Source of the DNA: Botryobacter ruber
GTDB lineage: Bacteria > Bacteroidota > Bacteroidia > Cytophagales > Hymenobacteraceae
Direction of reading: 5' to 3'
Length of the DNA: 64,000 nt
Assembly (NCBI RefSeq): GCF_003347595.2
Contig: NZ_QCZK02000029.1
Span: forward strand, 62,001 to 126,000
Made by a program: the position numbers and the translations under genes
In this document: piece by piece, positions 34,904 through 45,088 of the stretch
Numbering within the stretch: the stretch's first letter is position 1
How the letters are laid out: each line of letters starts with the position of its first letter
Notes under the pieces: model-generated
The model's database searches: none
What the model saw: only the letters and a program-made list of their open reading frames with translations
Told to the model about the DNA's origin: nothing

Positions 34904-37900
34904 ATGATTTTTTCAGTGTTTTTTAATATTTCTTTACAACTTCTCAATAGGGTAGCATTAATTGTGCTGCTCTACTTTTTTATTTCCCCAGTTCTTGCTC
35001 AAAATTCTACTATTAAATTTAATCATCTTTCCGTTGATGAAGGCCTGTCGCAGAGTACGGTTTTCTCCATCACAAAAGATAAGGATGGGTATATGTGGTT
35101 TGGTACCCGCGACGGATTAAATAAGTATGATGCCAGCAAGGTAAAAGTGTATAAAAATAATCCTGAGGATAGCACAAGTTTGTCTAATAATGCTATCATG
35201 AGTCTGCTGTCCGACTCTAAAGGTAATTTGTGGGTAGGCAGTAGTCTGGGTTTAAATCTTTATAATCCGGTAAAAGATAATTTTACCAGAATAAAATTAG
35301 ATACTGGCCTACCGGCTTCTTTATCGGGAAATCACATCCTGACCATTTTTGAAGACCGATCTGCTAACATCTGGGTCGGAACCCGGGATGGGCTGGTGCT
35401 GATTTCAAAAGGTAACCTGAAGCAGCTTAAACGTTTTCAGCATGAGGATTCAGATAAAAACAGTCTTGTAAATAATGAGGTGCGCCAGGTTTTTCAGGAT
35501 AAAGAAGGTATTATCTGGATAGGTACTTCTAATGGATTTTCGCGATTGACGTGCAAAGGTGCTGATAATTACCAGTTTACAAACTACTCCTTGTCGAAAG
35601 GAAATGCCGGTCACAAAAACTATAACTGGATAAATGCCATAGCGGAAGACGACAAGGGCATACTCTGGTTAGGGACAGAGAAAACAGGGCTTAAGTTTTT
35701 TAATAAGAAAGAAGGTAAGTTGCTGGCAGGACCAGGTTATCCGCACGAAGAGCTGAATTCAGGCAAAATAAGAGTTATCAGGCGGGATAAAGACAGCAAT
35801 TTCTGGGTTGGGTCTATCGGCGGATTGTATGTTATTAACCAGAAAACGCAGCATGTTGTTAAACTCAACAGTAATACCCATAGCCAGGGAGCATTAAGCG
35901 ACCACTCTATCCGCTCCATGTTCATCGATAATGAAGGGATTTACTGGGTGGGTACTTTCTATGGTGGTATAAATTATTATAGTCCGCTGGCAAAGCAGTT
36001 TGATCAAATCCGGTTGGATAGCTACGATCAGCAATCAAAATTCAAGGTAACCAGTAAGATCCTTACGGATGGCGACAGTAACGTCTGGATAAGTACCGAA
36101 GGAAGCGGTTTATACTACCTGGACAGAAAAGCAAATACCCTCACCAACTACAGGCACAGCGCTACCAACAGCAATTCCTTAAGCCATGATAATATCAAAA
36201 CTATTATGATGGAGAAGGGGGGATTATGGATTGGTACATTGTACGGGCTGAATTATTTCGATATAGCCAGTAAAAAGTTTACGCATTACTTTCACCAGCC
36301 CGGCAATAAAAAAACGATTCCGGATGACATTTCCTACAGCATAAAAAGGGACAGCCAGGGAACACTTTGGGTGGCAACGTATAATGGTGGACTCAGCCGC
36401 TTTGATGAGCAGGCGAAAACTTTTCAGACGCTGGTTCATAACCCGAATGATCCTACTTCGCTGAGCTCAAATTCTATCACCTACATTTTTGAAGACTCCA
36501 ATAAAACCCTGTGGTTTGGTACCACCAACGGATTAAACAGGAAAGAACCTGGTCGGGACAAGTTCAGACGCTACCTGAACAGCAAAAAAGAAGAACAGTC
36601 ATTAAATGGAAACTATATCCTTTGTATCCATGAGGATAAGAAAAAGCGGTTATGGGTTAGTACCCAGAATGGCTTGAATCTTCTGAATCCAAAAACAGGC
36701 GATATCCGCCACTTTACCACTGCTGATGGCCTGCCGGATAACACTGTGTATGGAATTCTGGAAGATGACAGGGGGTATCTTTGGTTTAGTACCCAGAATG
36801 GTCTTACAAAGTTAGACCCTGATAATTTTACTTTCCAGAACTATAACAGGAATGATGGTCTCTTCAGTAAAGAGTTTAGCTTTAACTCCTTCCACAAGGA
36901 TGAAAGGGGGTACATGTATTTTGGTGGGTTTAACGGTGTAGTTGTTTTCCATCCGGACAGTATCCAGATTAACACCAAAAAACCAAAACTGATATTTACA
37001 CAACTGCGCCTGTATAACAAAGAAGTGCAGGTAAATGGCGAAGATGATATACTGCCGGCCTCTCTCGATAAAGTGAAAAAACTGAAGTTCCGGCACAACC
37101 AGAACATATTCTCTTTTGAATTTGCAGTCTTAAATTATATCAATTCCAATAAGAACCAGTATGCCTACCAGCTCGCCGGCTTCGATAAAGGCTGGAATTA
37201 TGTAAAAGAACCCGTAGCTTCTTATATGAACCTGGAGCCCGGCGACTATACGCTTTTAATTAAGGGTTCAAATAACGATGGTATCTGGAGCGAAACCCAG
37301 GAACTGGCAATCACCATTCTGCCACCGCCCTGGAAAACGTGGTGGGCCTACACGTTGTATGCTGCTGCGTTTGTTGTTCTGTTGTTAGTATGGTCCGGAA
37401 TCAATAAGACCAGGATTAAACTGACCCATCAGCTGGAATTAGAGCATCTGGAAAAGATGAGGCAGGAAGAACTGCATCAGACTAAGATTAACTTTTTTGC
37501 CAACATAGCCCATGAACTCAGAACGCCCTTAACGCTTATTGTAAGTCCAGTGCAACTAATGGCAGAAAAATACAGGAATGATACATTTTTACAAAGCCAG
37601 CTTAAGGTGGTTACTTCTAATACCGACAGACTGCTGCGTTTGCTGAATCAGTTACTGGACTTTAACAAGCAGGAAACCGGTAATATGCAGTTAAAGCGGG
37701 TAGACAAGGATATTGTAGGCTGGCTGAAGGAGATCAAGACTTCATTCCAGGAGCATGCCTGGCTTAATCATATCCAGTTGGACTTCCATTCCGATTATCA
37801 GCATATTCCGGCAAATTTCGATCCGGAAGAGTTGGAGAAAGTGTTTTATAATCTGATGTCCAACTCATTTAAGTTTACGGCCAATGGTGGTAGAATTGCT

Positions 37901-39142
37901 CTTGGCGTCAGTTTAGAAAGCAATCCGTTTGGTGTTGCAGCCAACAACTCCGAAAATATTGATTTCAGTGAGCCTTTGCTGAAGATAGTGGTAGAGGATA
38001 ATGGTATTGGTATTTCTCCTGAGCATATAGACAAGATTTTTGACCGTTTCTACCAGGCCGAAAGCCCGGTAATGTCGGCAAGTGGTTTTGGTATCGGACT
38101 GGCCTTTTCTAAAGAAATTGTGCATCTGCATGGTGGTACCATCTCTGTCGAAAGCCAGGAAAGAAATAGTCAACAGCCAGGCTTTACCCGCTTTACAATT
38201 ATACTGCCTGTTGTAAGCGCTCCTGTTACTGAAAGCCCTGAAACCGTTCAAGTGCCTGCTGTACAGGCTGTAGAGCAAAGCCCTGAGCAGGATTATTTTT
38301 ACAAAGAGGTTTTTGAGAAAGAGTCAACCGAAAAGGCAGAAGCCTGCGAGCGAGTATCGGTATTAGTAGTAGAAGATAACACGGAGATCAGAAGCTATCT
38401 GAAAAACCTTTTATCGCCGCATTACCAGGTATTCGAAGCAACCGATGGAGAAGAGGGCTGGGAAATAGCAACCGAACAACTCCCGAACCTGATCATAAGT
38501 GATATTTCGATGCCCCGCATGGATGGACTGGAACTGACGAATAAGCTAAAGACGGATGAGCGTACTAACCATATTCCGGTTATCCTGCTTACCGCCCGCG
38601 GCACGATTATTCATCAGGTGGCAGGTTTGGAGAGAGGCGCTGATGAATATATGTGCAAGCCATTTAACATTCAGTTGCTTCTGTTAAAGGTTAAGAACCT
38701 GCTGGCTGTTCGTGAAAAGCTGAAAGAAAAGTACGGACGTATAGTAACGCTGCAGCCGCAGTACCAGGAAATTGAGAACCCGGACGATAAATTCCTGCAG
38801 CGCCTGATGCAGATTCTGGAAGCAAATATTTCTGATCCGGAGTTTAATGTGTCGGAACTGGTAAACCACATAGGCATGAGCCGGCCAGTGCTTTTCCGGA
38901 AAACAAAAATGCTGACAGGCTTATCTGTTATCGACCTGATCAGGTCGGTAAGGTTAAAAAAGGCCGAGATGTTATTAAGACAAAACAGGATGACGATATC
39001 GGAGGTGGCCTATGAGGTGGGTTATAATGATCCGAAGTACTTTAGCAAGCTATTCAGGAACCAGTACGGCAAAACGCCTACCGAATATGTAGAACTATCC
39101 AGAACAGATGGAGAGGCACAGCAACCGGAACTGACGGTTTAG
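34904..39142 (+). CDS. Hybrid two-component system sensor/regulator (HTCS)
   Basis: The 1412-aa protein combines all parts of a two-component system. A signal peptide leads to about 14 Reg_prop repeats forming two periplasmic propellers (for example MWFGTRDGLNKYD, LWVGSSLGLNLYN, LWFSTQNGLTKLD). A Y_Y_Y domain (about 720-805) and one membrane segment (about 812-832) follow. The kinase has phospho-acceptor His870 in FFANIAHELRTPL and ATP-binding motifs NLMSNSFKF, VEDNGIGIS and GFGIGLAFS. The receiver domain carries phospho-acceptor Asp1200 (ISDISMPRMDG), and an AraC-type DNA-binding domain ends it (about 1300-1400). Family members sense glycan fragments in the periplasm and switch on the linked PUL. 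The SusCD operon is directly downstream. Confidence 0.95.
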   Translation: MIFSVFFNISLQLLNRVALIVLLYFFISPVLAQNSTIKFNHLSVDEGLSQSTVFSITKDKDGYMWFGTRDGLNKYDASKVKVYKNNPEDSTSLSNNAIMSLLSDSKGNLWVGSSLGLNLYNPVKDNFTRIKLDTGLPASLSGNHILTIFEDRSANIWVGTRDGLVLISKGNLKQLKRFQHEDSDKNSLVNNEVRQVFQDKEGIIWIGTSNGFSRLTCKGADNYQFTNYSLSKGNAGHKNYNWINAIAEDDKGILWLGTEKTGLKFFNKKEGKLLAGPGYPHEELNSGKIRVIRRDKDSNFWVGSIGGLYVINQKTQHVVKLNSNTHSQGALSDHSIRSMFIDNEGIYWVGTFYGGINYYSPLAKQFDQIRLDSYDQQSKFKVTSKILTDGDSNVWISTEGSGLYYLDRKANTLTNYRHSATNSNSLSHDNIKTIMMEKGGLWIGTLYGLNYFDIASKKFTHYFHQPGNKKTIPDDISYSIKRDSQGTLWVATYNGGLSRFDEQAKTFQTLVHNPNDPTSLSSNSITYIFEDSNKTLWFGTTNGLNRKEPGRDKFRRYLNSKKEEQSLNGNYILCIHEDKKKRLWVSTQNGLNLLNPKTGDIRHFTTADGLPDNTVYGILEDDRGYLWFSTQNGLTKLDPDNFTFQNYNRNDGLFSKEFSFNSFHKDERGYMYFGGFNGVVVFHPDSIQINTKKPKLIFTQLRLYNKEVQVNGEDDILPASLDKVKKLKFRHNQNIFSFEFAVLNYINSNKNQYAYQLAGFDKGWNYVKEPVASYMNLEPGDYTLLIKGSNNDGIWSETQELAITILPPPWKTWWAYTLYAAAFVVLLLVWSGINKTRIKLTHQLELEHLEKMRQEELHQTKINFFANIAHELRTPLTLIVSPVQLMAEKYRNDTFLQSQLKVVTSNTDRLLRLLNQLLDFNKQETGNMQLKRVDKDIVGWLKEIKTSFQEHAWLNHIQLDFHSDYQHIPANFDPEELEKVFYNLMSNSFKFTANGGRIALGVSLESNPFGVAANNSENIDFSEPLLKIVVEDNGIGISPEHIDKIFDRFYQAESPVMSASGFGIGLAFSKEIVHLHGGTISVESQERNSQQPGFTRFTIILPVVSAPVTESPETVQVPAVQAVEQSPEQDYFYKEVFEKESTEKAEACERVSVLVVEDNTEIRSYLKNLLSPHYQVFEATDGEEGWEIATEQLPNLIISDISMPRMDGLELTNKLKTDERTNHIPVILLTARGTIIHQVAGLERGADEYMCKPFNIQLLLLKVKNLLAVREKLKEKYGRIVTLQPQYQEIENPDDKFLQRLMQILEANISDPEFNVSELVNHIGMSRPVLFRKTKMLTGLSVIDLIRSVRLKKAEMLLRQNRMTISEVAYEVGYNDPKYFSKLFRNQYGKTPTEYVELSRTDGEAQQPELTV

Positions 39143-39162
39143 GTGAAGACACAACCAGCAGG

Positions 39163-39188
39163 TAAGGGAGTGGTGGCAATGGCTGCAG
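39163..39188 (+). repeat. Copy of the intergenic repeat after the HTCS gene
   Basis: TAAGGGAGTGGTGGCAATGG then CTGCAG begins 20 nt after the HTCS stop; ACTCCCTTTGTGCCTG at about 39198 is an imperfect inverted partner. Confidence 0.5.
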
Positions 39189-39265
39189 AATAAATAACTC
39201 CCTTTGTGCCTGTTGAAACCAGGTGATGTTTTACCAGGAACCTGGTTGTATAAAATTTCCTGCAG

Positions 39266-39341
39266 CAGAGGGTATAGTGGCAGGAGCAGTATAAGTTGTA
39301 AGTGTCTTGCAGATTGTAAGCACCTGCCACCATACCCTCTG
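39266..39341. repeat. Inverted pair of the intergenic repeat
   Basis: CAGAGGGTATAGTGGCAGGA then GC (39266-39287) and the reverse complement of 39320-39341 match in 20 of 22 positions, giving a stem with a 32-nt loop. AACCAGG/CCTGGTT just before adds a second small hairpin. Together with 39163-39188 this makes a repeat cluster after the HTCS gene. Confidence 0.6.
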
Positions 39342-39900
39342 TTAAATGGAATAGCGAATGAAATGGGTACAATAGAGTTTAAAAGTAAGTTGGTGGGATA
39401 GGAACCCGAGGGGTAATAACAAACGGATTCCCGATCGGTTAAATATCAAATAACTCTTAAGTCTCCTGTTGTCTGCTGAAAATGAAGCCTGTATGTCTTC
39501 ACATTTGCTGCCAATCTAACACAGCCTGTAGAACGTTGCAGATGACAACAATACCTCCTCAGGTTTCCTTTCCTGCTCTCGCTACAGTTTAGAGGGAGTT
39601 CATGTTGTCGGCAAATATGACAAGTGCAAGTACAAAGAAGACTGTTCCTGTCACAGTCCCTCCCAAGGATGAAATCTACCTGATATAAATAGCTCTACAG
39701 CTTGAGCATTTTGTTATCCGCTTACAATTATTTGTTAATGAAAATTACATGTTTAAACAATTGAATGCGCGAATTTACGCTGAAAAAGCCACTTTTTAAG
39801 TCAGAACTAATCTTCCTCTTTCTTGAACGAATCTGCTACCTGTTACCAAAGAGTTTCTTCCGAATTTTGGTGACCCAATAAAAAAACGAATAGGTATTTT
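39342..39900. other. Long non-coding stretch before the SusCD operon
   Basis: About 560 nt with no supported gene. TTGAACGAATCTG near 39823 resembles the first half of the shared upstream motif. No clear promoter pair was found. Confidence 0.35.
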
Positions 39901-39990
39901 ATGAAAGATTTGATTAGAAGGACAAGGATTTTGGAGGGACTCCTTTTTACGTTGCTACTGGCGATTTTTATATTTTTAATAACATCCTGA
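39901..39990 (+). CDS. Possible 29-residue single-span membrane peptide
   Basis: An ATG ORF of 29 codons encodes a basic N-terminus (MKDLIRRTR) followed by an almost unbroken hydrophobic segment (LLFTLLLAIFIFLITS). AGG lies eight bases before the ATG. It ends 188 nt before the SusC start and overlaps a partial operator-like motif. It may be a small membrane protein or leader peptide, or chance in AT-rich DNA; there is no homology evidence. Confidence 0.25.
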   Translation: MKDLIRRTRILEGLLFTLLLAIFIFLITS

Positions 39991-40003
39991 ATAATACCCC
40001 CCT
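39988..40003 (+). promoter_or_regulatory. Partial copy of the shared upstream motif before susC
   Basis: TGAATAATACCCCCCT looks like the core TGAACGATTATTACCCCC with CGAT lost. It lies about 175 nt before the SusC start. If the two strong copies are HTCS operators, a site is expected here, so this weak match is of interest. Confidence 0.3.
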
Positions 40004-40178
40004 GTGCCTACAGATTATTCCGATGCTTGACCCGATATTCTAATGCTGACAAAGAAAGCTGGTTAATAAAAAGAGGATATGAAGGTAAAAGCGGTTCGCA
40101 GGCTGGTAGGTTATGTTGATTGACGAAAACAGAAAGAAGTAAAACCAACTTAAACAGCTCAATAGAATTTAAATTAAT

Positions 40179-43100
40179 ATGGGAAAAACATTAACTCATT
40201 TTTTAGGCAAGCTTGGGTTACCCCCTTTGCTGTGTTGCCTTTGCCTGTCTGGTAATGCTAGTGGCCATTTAAATTTATACCAGGCACAGCCTGAGCTATT
40301 AAAAGCAGTTGAGAAAGAACTGCTGGCCATACATACTGCAGGCACAACCCCTGGAAACGCGGTGCCAGATAAGGTTTTAGCCGGACAGAATAATGAGGTA
40401 GTAACTGGTAGAGTAACCTCCGGAGGGGAGCCAATGCCAGGTGTCACCGTTATGCTAAAAGGTTCAAGTACGGGTGCCATTACCGATGGAGATGGAAAAT
40501 ACCAGATTACTGTACCTAATGGTAACGGTACTCTTGTGTTCTCTTTTATTGGTTATATTTCGCAGGAAGTTTCTGTTAACAATCGGTCTAGTGTAGATGT
40601 GTCGCTGGCTCTTGATGATAAAACACTGGGTGAAGTAGTGGTGGTTGGTTACGGTACAGAGAAGAAGCGCGATGTAACCGGCGCTATCTCTTCTATTAAC
40701 GAGAAGGTAATTGAAGAGCGCCAGGCCGTAAACGTTTTTGAAGCCATGCAGGGTACTGCTGCTGGTGTTCAGGTGAGCAGTAACTCTGGTGCTCCAGGGT
40801 CCGAATTCAGCATCACCATCCGGGGAGCATCCTCTTTCAGCGATGCCGCCATCCAGCCATTGTTTATTGTAGATGGTATGATTGTGAATAGTATCGACGG
40901 TATTAACCCGAACGATATTAAGTCGATGGAAATCCTGAAAGATGGTGCCTCCGCTGCCATATATGGTTCACGCTCAGCTAATGGTGTTGTTATCATCACC
41001 ACCAAAACCGGGGCAGAAGGCAAACCTAAAGTAGATGTGCGGTATTTGACCAGCTTCAGCAGGATTGCCAACACCGTGCCGCAGGTAAATAAATTTGAAC
41101 GAGTTCTCAATCATTCCTCAACCAGGGGAACCGTGCTGGAGAAATACAATACAAACGCCGACTCGGTAGGACTGATAGCCAGCACCAGCAACGATTACCA
41201 GGACCTGCTTACCCGCACTGCTATCCGGCGTGATCTGGGCTTAAGCGTAAGCGGTGGTACCAACAACCTGAAGTACTTCACCAGCTTGAACTACATCGAT
41301 GAGAATGGGGTAATCCTGACCAGCTACAACAAAAAAGCCACCATGCGTACCAACGTAGACTTTAAGGCTACCCCACGTCTTACATTTGGTTCGCGCCTGA
41401 GCTTAAGCGTTATGGAAACGAACAACATCAGCGAAGGCGATGTGCTGGGCTGGGCGTTAAAGCGCATTACAGATTACATAGTGTGGTATCCTGACGGCAG
41501 TCTGGCACCTGTTTATGCCATGGGTGGTCAGCGTAACCCTATCCAGGAAATTGAAGAGCGGAAAAGGCTGACTAACCGCTACGAAGGTAACTTTAACAAC
41601 TACCTCGAATATAAACTGGCCGACTGGCTGCGCTTCAGAACAAGTGCTACGGGTAACCTGTACCTCAACCGCTTTAACGAATTCAGGGGCAAAGAACTTG
41701 ACTCTAATGGCAACGAAGATCTGCGTCAGAGTGCAGGTATCGACAGAACATCTCTTAACTATACCGTCCTGAGCGACGCATACCTGTCTGCCGATAAAAC
41801 GTTTGCAAATGATCACACAGTTACAGCCATGGTGGGTGGTAGTATCGAGAGCGGCAGGTTTGACAGGTTCCACTTTCAAGGAAATGACTTTGTTACCGAA
41901 AGTGGCCTGAGTACGATGAACCTGCTAACCTTACAGGCTTCCGGAAACCCGGATAATGGCTCCGGTACGTTTACATTTGCCGAAGATTATGCTATTGCAG
42001 GTTTGTTTAGCCGTGTGGGCTATAACTACAAAGGCAAGTATATTTTTAATGCAACAGCCCGTATGGACGGATCATCAAAATTTGGTCCTAACAACCGCTG
42101 GGGATTGTTCCCATCAGCCTCGGTTGGATGGAGATTCTCTGATGAAGGTTTCATGAGCTGGACAAATGATGTGCTGACTGATGGTAAATTGCGATATAGC
42201 TTAGGTACAAACGGTAACGACAGGCCTCTGTCTTATTACGAAGCTGAAACACGTTACACGGCCGGTAACTTTTATGGTGGTGTAAACGGTGTTAGTAGCG
42301 TGAACACCTATGGCAATCCTGATATTCGTTGGGAACAAACAAAGCAGTCTAACCTTGGCCTTGACCTGAGCTTCCTGAGCGGAAGAGTGAATTTTACGGG
42401 CGACTATTATGTTAAGACCACTTCTGACCTGATCGTGCCCATGAATTTGCCTACCCATACCGGGTATAATAACATGAAAGTAAACATGGCTTCTATCGAA
42501 AACAGAGGATTGGAGCTATCCGTTTCGGCATATCCCATAAAAGCCACTAAGAACTTCTCCTGGCAAACCAGCTTAAACTTGTCAAAAAACAGGAACAAGA
42601 TTCTGGACCTGGCAAGAGAAGATTATGTGCAGAGCAACATCTGGTATGTAGCTGCCGGTATGCCAGCAGGCAACTTCTATGGCTACGAGGCTAATGGCAT
42701 TTACCAATACGATGCCAGCAACGCCTACACAACCGACTATTCTGCCCGCCTTACGCCTGTAGTAAGCCGAGATGCACAAGGTAACGTTATTATCGGGCAG
42801 AACGGACAGCCAACTGTTGAGAGTTACCTGTTACCAAACGGGGAAGCTTATACTGGTGATGTAAAACAAATCAAAGTAAATGGGGTTGTGGCACGCGGCG
42901 GTGACGTAATCTGGTCGAACCTGCCAAACAGCGAAGGCGCCTACGATGATAAGATAGATGACGCTGACAGAAAGATATTAGGCAACGCTCAGCCTAAATG
43001 GGATCTGGGCTGGGGTAATAATGTCAAATACAAAAACTGGAATCTATCCTTTAACTTCTATGCCAGATGGGGCGGCACTATCTACAATAACTTCCTGCGC

Positions 43101-43490
43101 GGCTATACCTCCTGGGGTGGTAACCTGCACAACCAGCACCCGGATTATGTACGCACCGGCTGGAAATATCCTGGCCAAATTACCGACTGGTACTGGATTG
43201 GCAACGACAGGAACTACAACTATCGTGAACTGAGCAGCCTTTACCTCGAAGACGGTTCTTTTATCAGATTAAGAAACGTCAGGCTGACTTACCAGCTCAA
43301 CAACAGCCTGGCTAACCGTATCTTTATGAATGCAGCAAATATTTATGTTTATGGTAACAACCTGCTTACCTGGACAAACTATTCCGGATTTGATCCTGAA
43401 ATTGGTGGAGGGGTGCTCACGCCAGGTCGCGATGGTGCTACTTATCCACGCAAGCGAGAGATTGGTGTTGGAGTTAATTTAAATTTCTAA
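40179..43490 (+). CDS. susC: SusC/RagA-type TonB-dependent glycan transporter
   Basis: The 1103-aa protein has an N-terminal signal, then a carboxypeptidase-regulatory-like domain (about 74-155; VTGRVTSGGEPMPGVTVMLK and DGKYQITVPNG). The SusC segment TLGEVVVVGYGTEKKRDVTGAI, a plug domain (FIVDGMIVNSID, ILKDGASAAIYGSRSANGV) and a 22-strand-type barrel to the C-terminus follow. SusC proteins import oligosaccharides across the outer membrane with TonB energy and SusD as lid. A stretch of about 50 residues between signal and first domain is longer than usual and unassigned. The SusD gene follows after 22 nt. Confidence 0.95.
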   Translation: MGKTLTHFLGKLGLPPLLCCLCLSGNASGHLNLYQAQPELLKAVEKELLAIHTAGTTPGNAVPDKVLAGQNNEVVTGRVTSGGEPMPGVTVMLKGSSTGAITDGDGKYQITVPNGNGTLVFSFIGYISQEVSVNNRSSVDVSLALDDKTLGEVVVVGYGTEKKRDVTGAISSINEKVIEERQAVNVFEAMQGTAAGVQVSSNSGAPGSEFSITIRGASSFSDAAIQPLFIVDGMIVNSIDGINPNDIKSMEILKDGASAAIYGSRSANGVVIITTKTGAEGKPKVDVRYLTSFSRIANTVPQVNKFERVLNHSSTRGTVLEKYNTNADSVGLIASTSNDYQDLLTRTAIRRDLGLSVSGGTNNLKYFTSLNYIDENGVILTSYNKKATMRTNVDFKATPRLTFGSRLSLSVMETNNISEGDVLGWALKRITDYIVWYPDGSLAPVYAMGGQRNPIQEIEERKRLTNRYEGNFNNYLEYKLADWLRFRTSATGNLYLNRFNEFRGKELDSNGNEDLRQSAGIDRTSLNYTVLSDAYLSADKTFANDHTVTAMVGGSIESGRFDRFHFQGNDFVTESGLSTMNLLTLQASGNPDNGSGTFTFAEDYAIAGLFSRVGYNYKGKYIFNATARMDGSSKFGPNNRWGLFPSASVGWRFSDEGFMSWTNDVLTDGKLRYSLGTNGNDRPLSYYEAETRYTAGNFYGGVNGVSSVNTYGNPDIRWEQTKQSNLGLDLSFLSGRVNFTGDYYVKTTSDLIVPMNLPTHTGYNNMKVNMASIENRGLELSVSAYPIKATKNFSWQTSLNLSKNRNKILDLAREDYVQSNIWYVAAGMPAGNFYGYEANGIYQYDASNAYTTDYSARLTPVVSRDAQGNVIIGQNGQPTVESYLLPNGEAYTGDVKQIKVNGVVARGGDVIWSNLPNSEGAYDDKIDDADRKILGNAQPKWDLGWGNNVKYKNWNLSFNFYARWGGTIYNNFLRGYTSWGGNLHNQHPDYVRTGWKYPGQITDWYWIGNDRNYNYRELSSLYLEDGSFIRLRNVRLTYQLNNSLANRIFMNAANIYVYGNNLLTWTNYSGFDPEIGGGVLTPGRDGATYPRKREIGVGVNLNF

Positions 43491-43512
43491 TCTGGAAGTT
43501 AAATAGAATCAC

Positions 43513-45066
43513 ATGAAAAAGTTTTTAAAATCGATAGCTATAGCCTTACCTGTTGTTCTGATGGCAACGACAGGTTGTAAAGACTTCCTTGACAGAGAAC
43601 CGCTTTCTGAGTTATCGCCTGGCACGTTTTTCGGAACAAAAGGCGATATGGCAACCTGGATGGCCGGGATGTATGATGAAACGCAGACTACCCTGATGGG
43701 CTCACAGATTGGAGCCCTGGAATGGGGAGATCTACGCTCCGATAATTACAACACGACCGGTTATGGCGATACCAGGGTATACATGAATGCAATTGATGCT
43801 TCTCAGTCGCAATACAACTGGGAGAACCTCTACCGGGTGATCGATCGGAGCAATGTAGCCATTGCCCGCTTCCCTAAAATCCCTAACCTGACGTCGTTCG
43901 ATTACAACGATAACCTGGGGCAAAGCTACGGCATGCGCGCACTCATGTATTTCTATGCCATAAGAGTATGGGGCGAAGTTCCTTTGATAACCGAACCCTG
44001 GGATGGCAGCATCGCTAAGAGCCAGTTGGGAAGAGCACCCATGGAGGAAATAAAAAAACAAATTCAGTCCGATATAGACAAAGCCATTACCTTATTGTCT
44101 ACTAACGTAACTGCTAACCGCAAATTTGTTTTTAACCTTGGAGCTGCCTACGCTTTAAAAACCGATGTGCACATGTGGTTTAAAGAGTACGATAAGGCTA
44201 TCCTTGCTTCTAATTACTTCATTGGCAATTCAAACTATGCGCTGGTAACTAATAGTGCGGAATGGAAGGATATGTTTCTGAATCCAACGACGTCAAATGA
44301 AACTATTTTTACGCTTAACTGGTCAGACGACCTGATTGATGGCACCAACTCCTGGGCACAAAGAGTAGGCGCATCCAATACGAACAATGGATACCAAGTT
44401 TCAAAGGTTATCTTTGATGAGTTTGTAACCAGGCTACGTTCAGGTCAGGGGAAAGACGGGCGATTCTGGAATGTGCTGGATACGCTGAGAATGTCGGCCT
44501 CCACTGGTGGAACAGTGCCAATAGGATACAACCACTATTTCCCGAGTTCTACATACTCCGATGGTATCACTAAGAACCACAAGTTCAGTTCTCCTTCAAC
44601 TGACCCGGCCAGGATGTGGCAAGCCTTATCAACTACCCTGAGCTTTGTGAAATTGCCGGTTTACCGTTTAGCAGATGTCCTGACATTAAGAGCCGAAGCA
44701 CTTAATCAGGTAAATCGTGGAGATGAAGCTCTTACCATCGTCAATAACATCAGAAAAAGGGTAGGGTATATGGCAGATGCAAAAGCAGAGGTGAGCACGA
44801 CAGACAAAGCTGCTATCGAAAATCTTATTCTGAAAGAACGCCAGCTGGAATTTATGGCTGAAGGTAAGCGTTGGTTCGACCTGCTGCGCACCGATAAAGT
44901 GATGGAGGTAATGGACCCCGTGATGCGCCAGCGCCAGGAAGCGGCCAATGTTGTTCCGATTGGGTTTGGTGATCCACGCAGAGCAAAATTCCCTATCTAC
45001 TACAAGGAGTTTGAGGCAAATCCAGCCTTAAAAGGAAAGCAAAATCCGCCCTATACAGAAGGTTAG
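43513..45066 (+). CDS. susD: SusD/RagB-type glycan-binding outer-membrane lipoprotein
   Basis: The 517-aa lipoprotein has lipobox ATTGC (Cys22) followed by KDFLDREPLSELSPG, a hallmark SusD start. Helical TPR-like regions (YGMRALMYFYAIRVWGEVPL and LILKERQLEFMAEGKRWFDL) are typical of SusD. It forms the lid of the SusC transporter and binds the oligosaccharide at the surface. The bound sugar cannot be deduced from sequence. It is in one operon with SusC and the two lipoprotein genes that follow. Confidence 0.95.
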   Translation: MKKFLKSIAIALPVVLMATTGCKDFLDREPLSELSPGTFFGTKGDMATWMAGMYDETQTTLMGSQIGALEWGDLRSDNYNTTGYGDTRVYMNAIDASQSQYNWENLYRVIDRSNVAIARFPKIPNLTSFDYNDNLGQSYGMRALMYFYAIRVWGEVPLITEPWDGSIAKSQLGRAPMEEIKKQIQSDIDKAITLLSTNVTANRKFVFNLGAAYALKTDVHMWFKEYDKAILASNYFIGNSNYALVTNSAEWKDMFLNPTTSNETIFTLNWSDDLIDGTNSWAQRVGASNTNNGYQVSKVIFDEFVTRLRSGQGKDGRFWNVLDTLRMSASTGGTVPIGYNHYFPSSTYSDGITKNHKFSSPSTDPARMWQALSTTLSFVKLPVYRLADVLTLRAEALNQVNRGDEALTIVNNIRKRVGYMADAKAEVSTTDKAAIENLILKERQLEFMAEGKRWFDLLRTDKVMEVMDPVMRQRQEAANVVPIGFGDPRRAKFPIYYKEFEANPALKGKQNPPYTEG

Positions 45067-45088
45067 TCCGTTAAAAAAAACATTTAAA

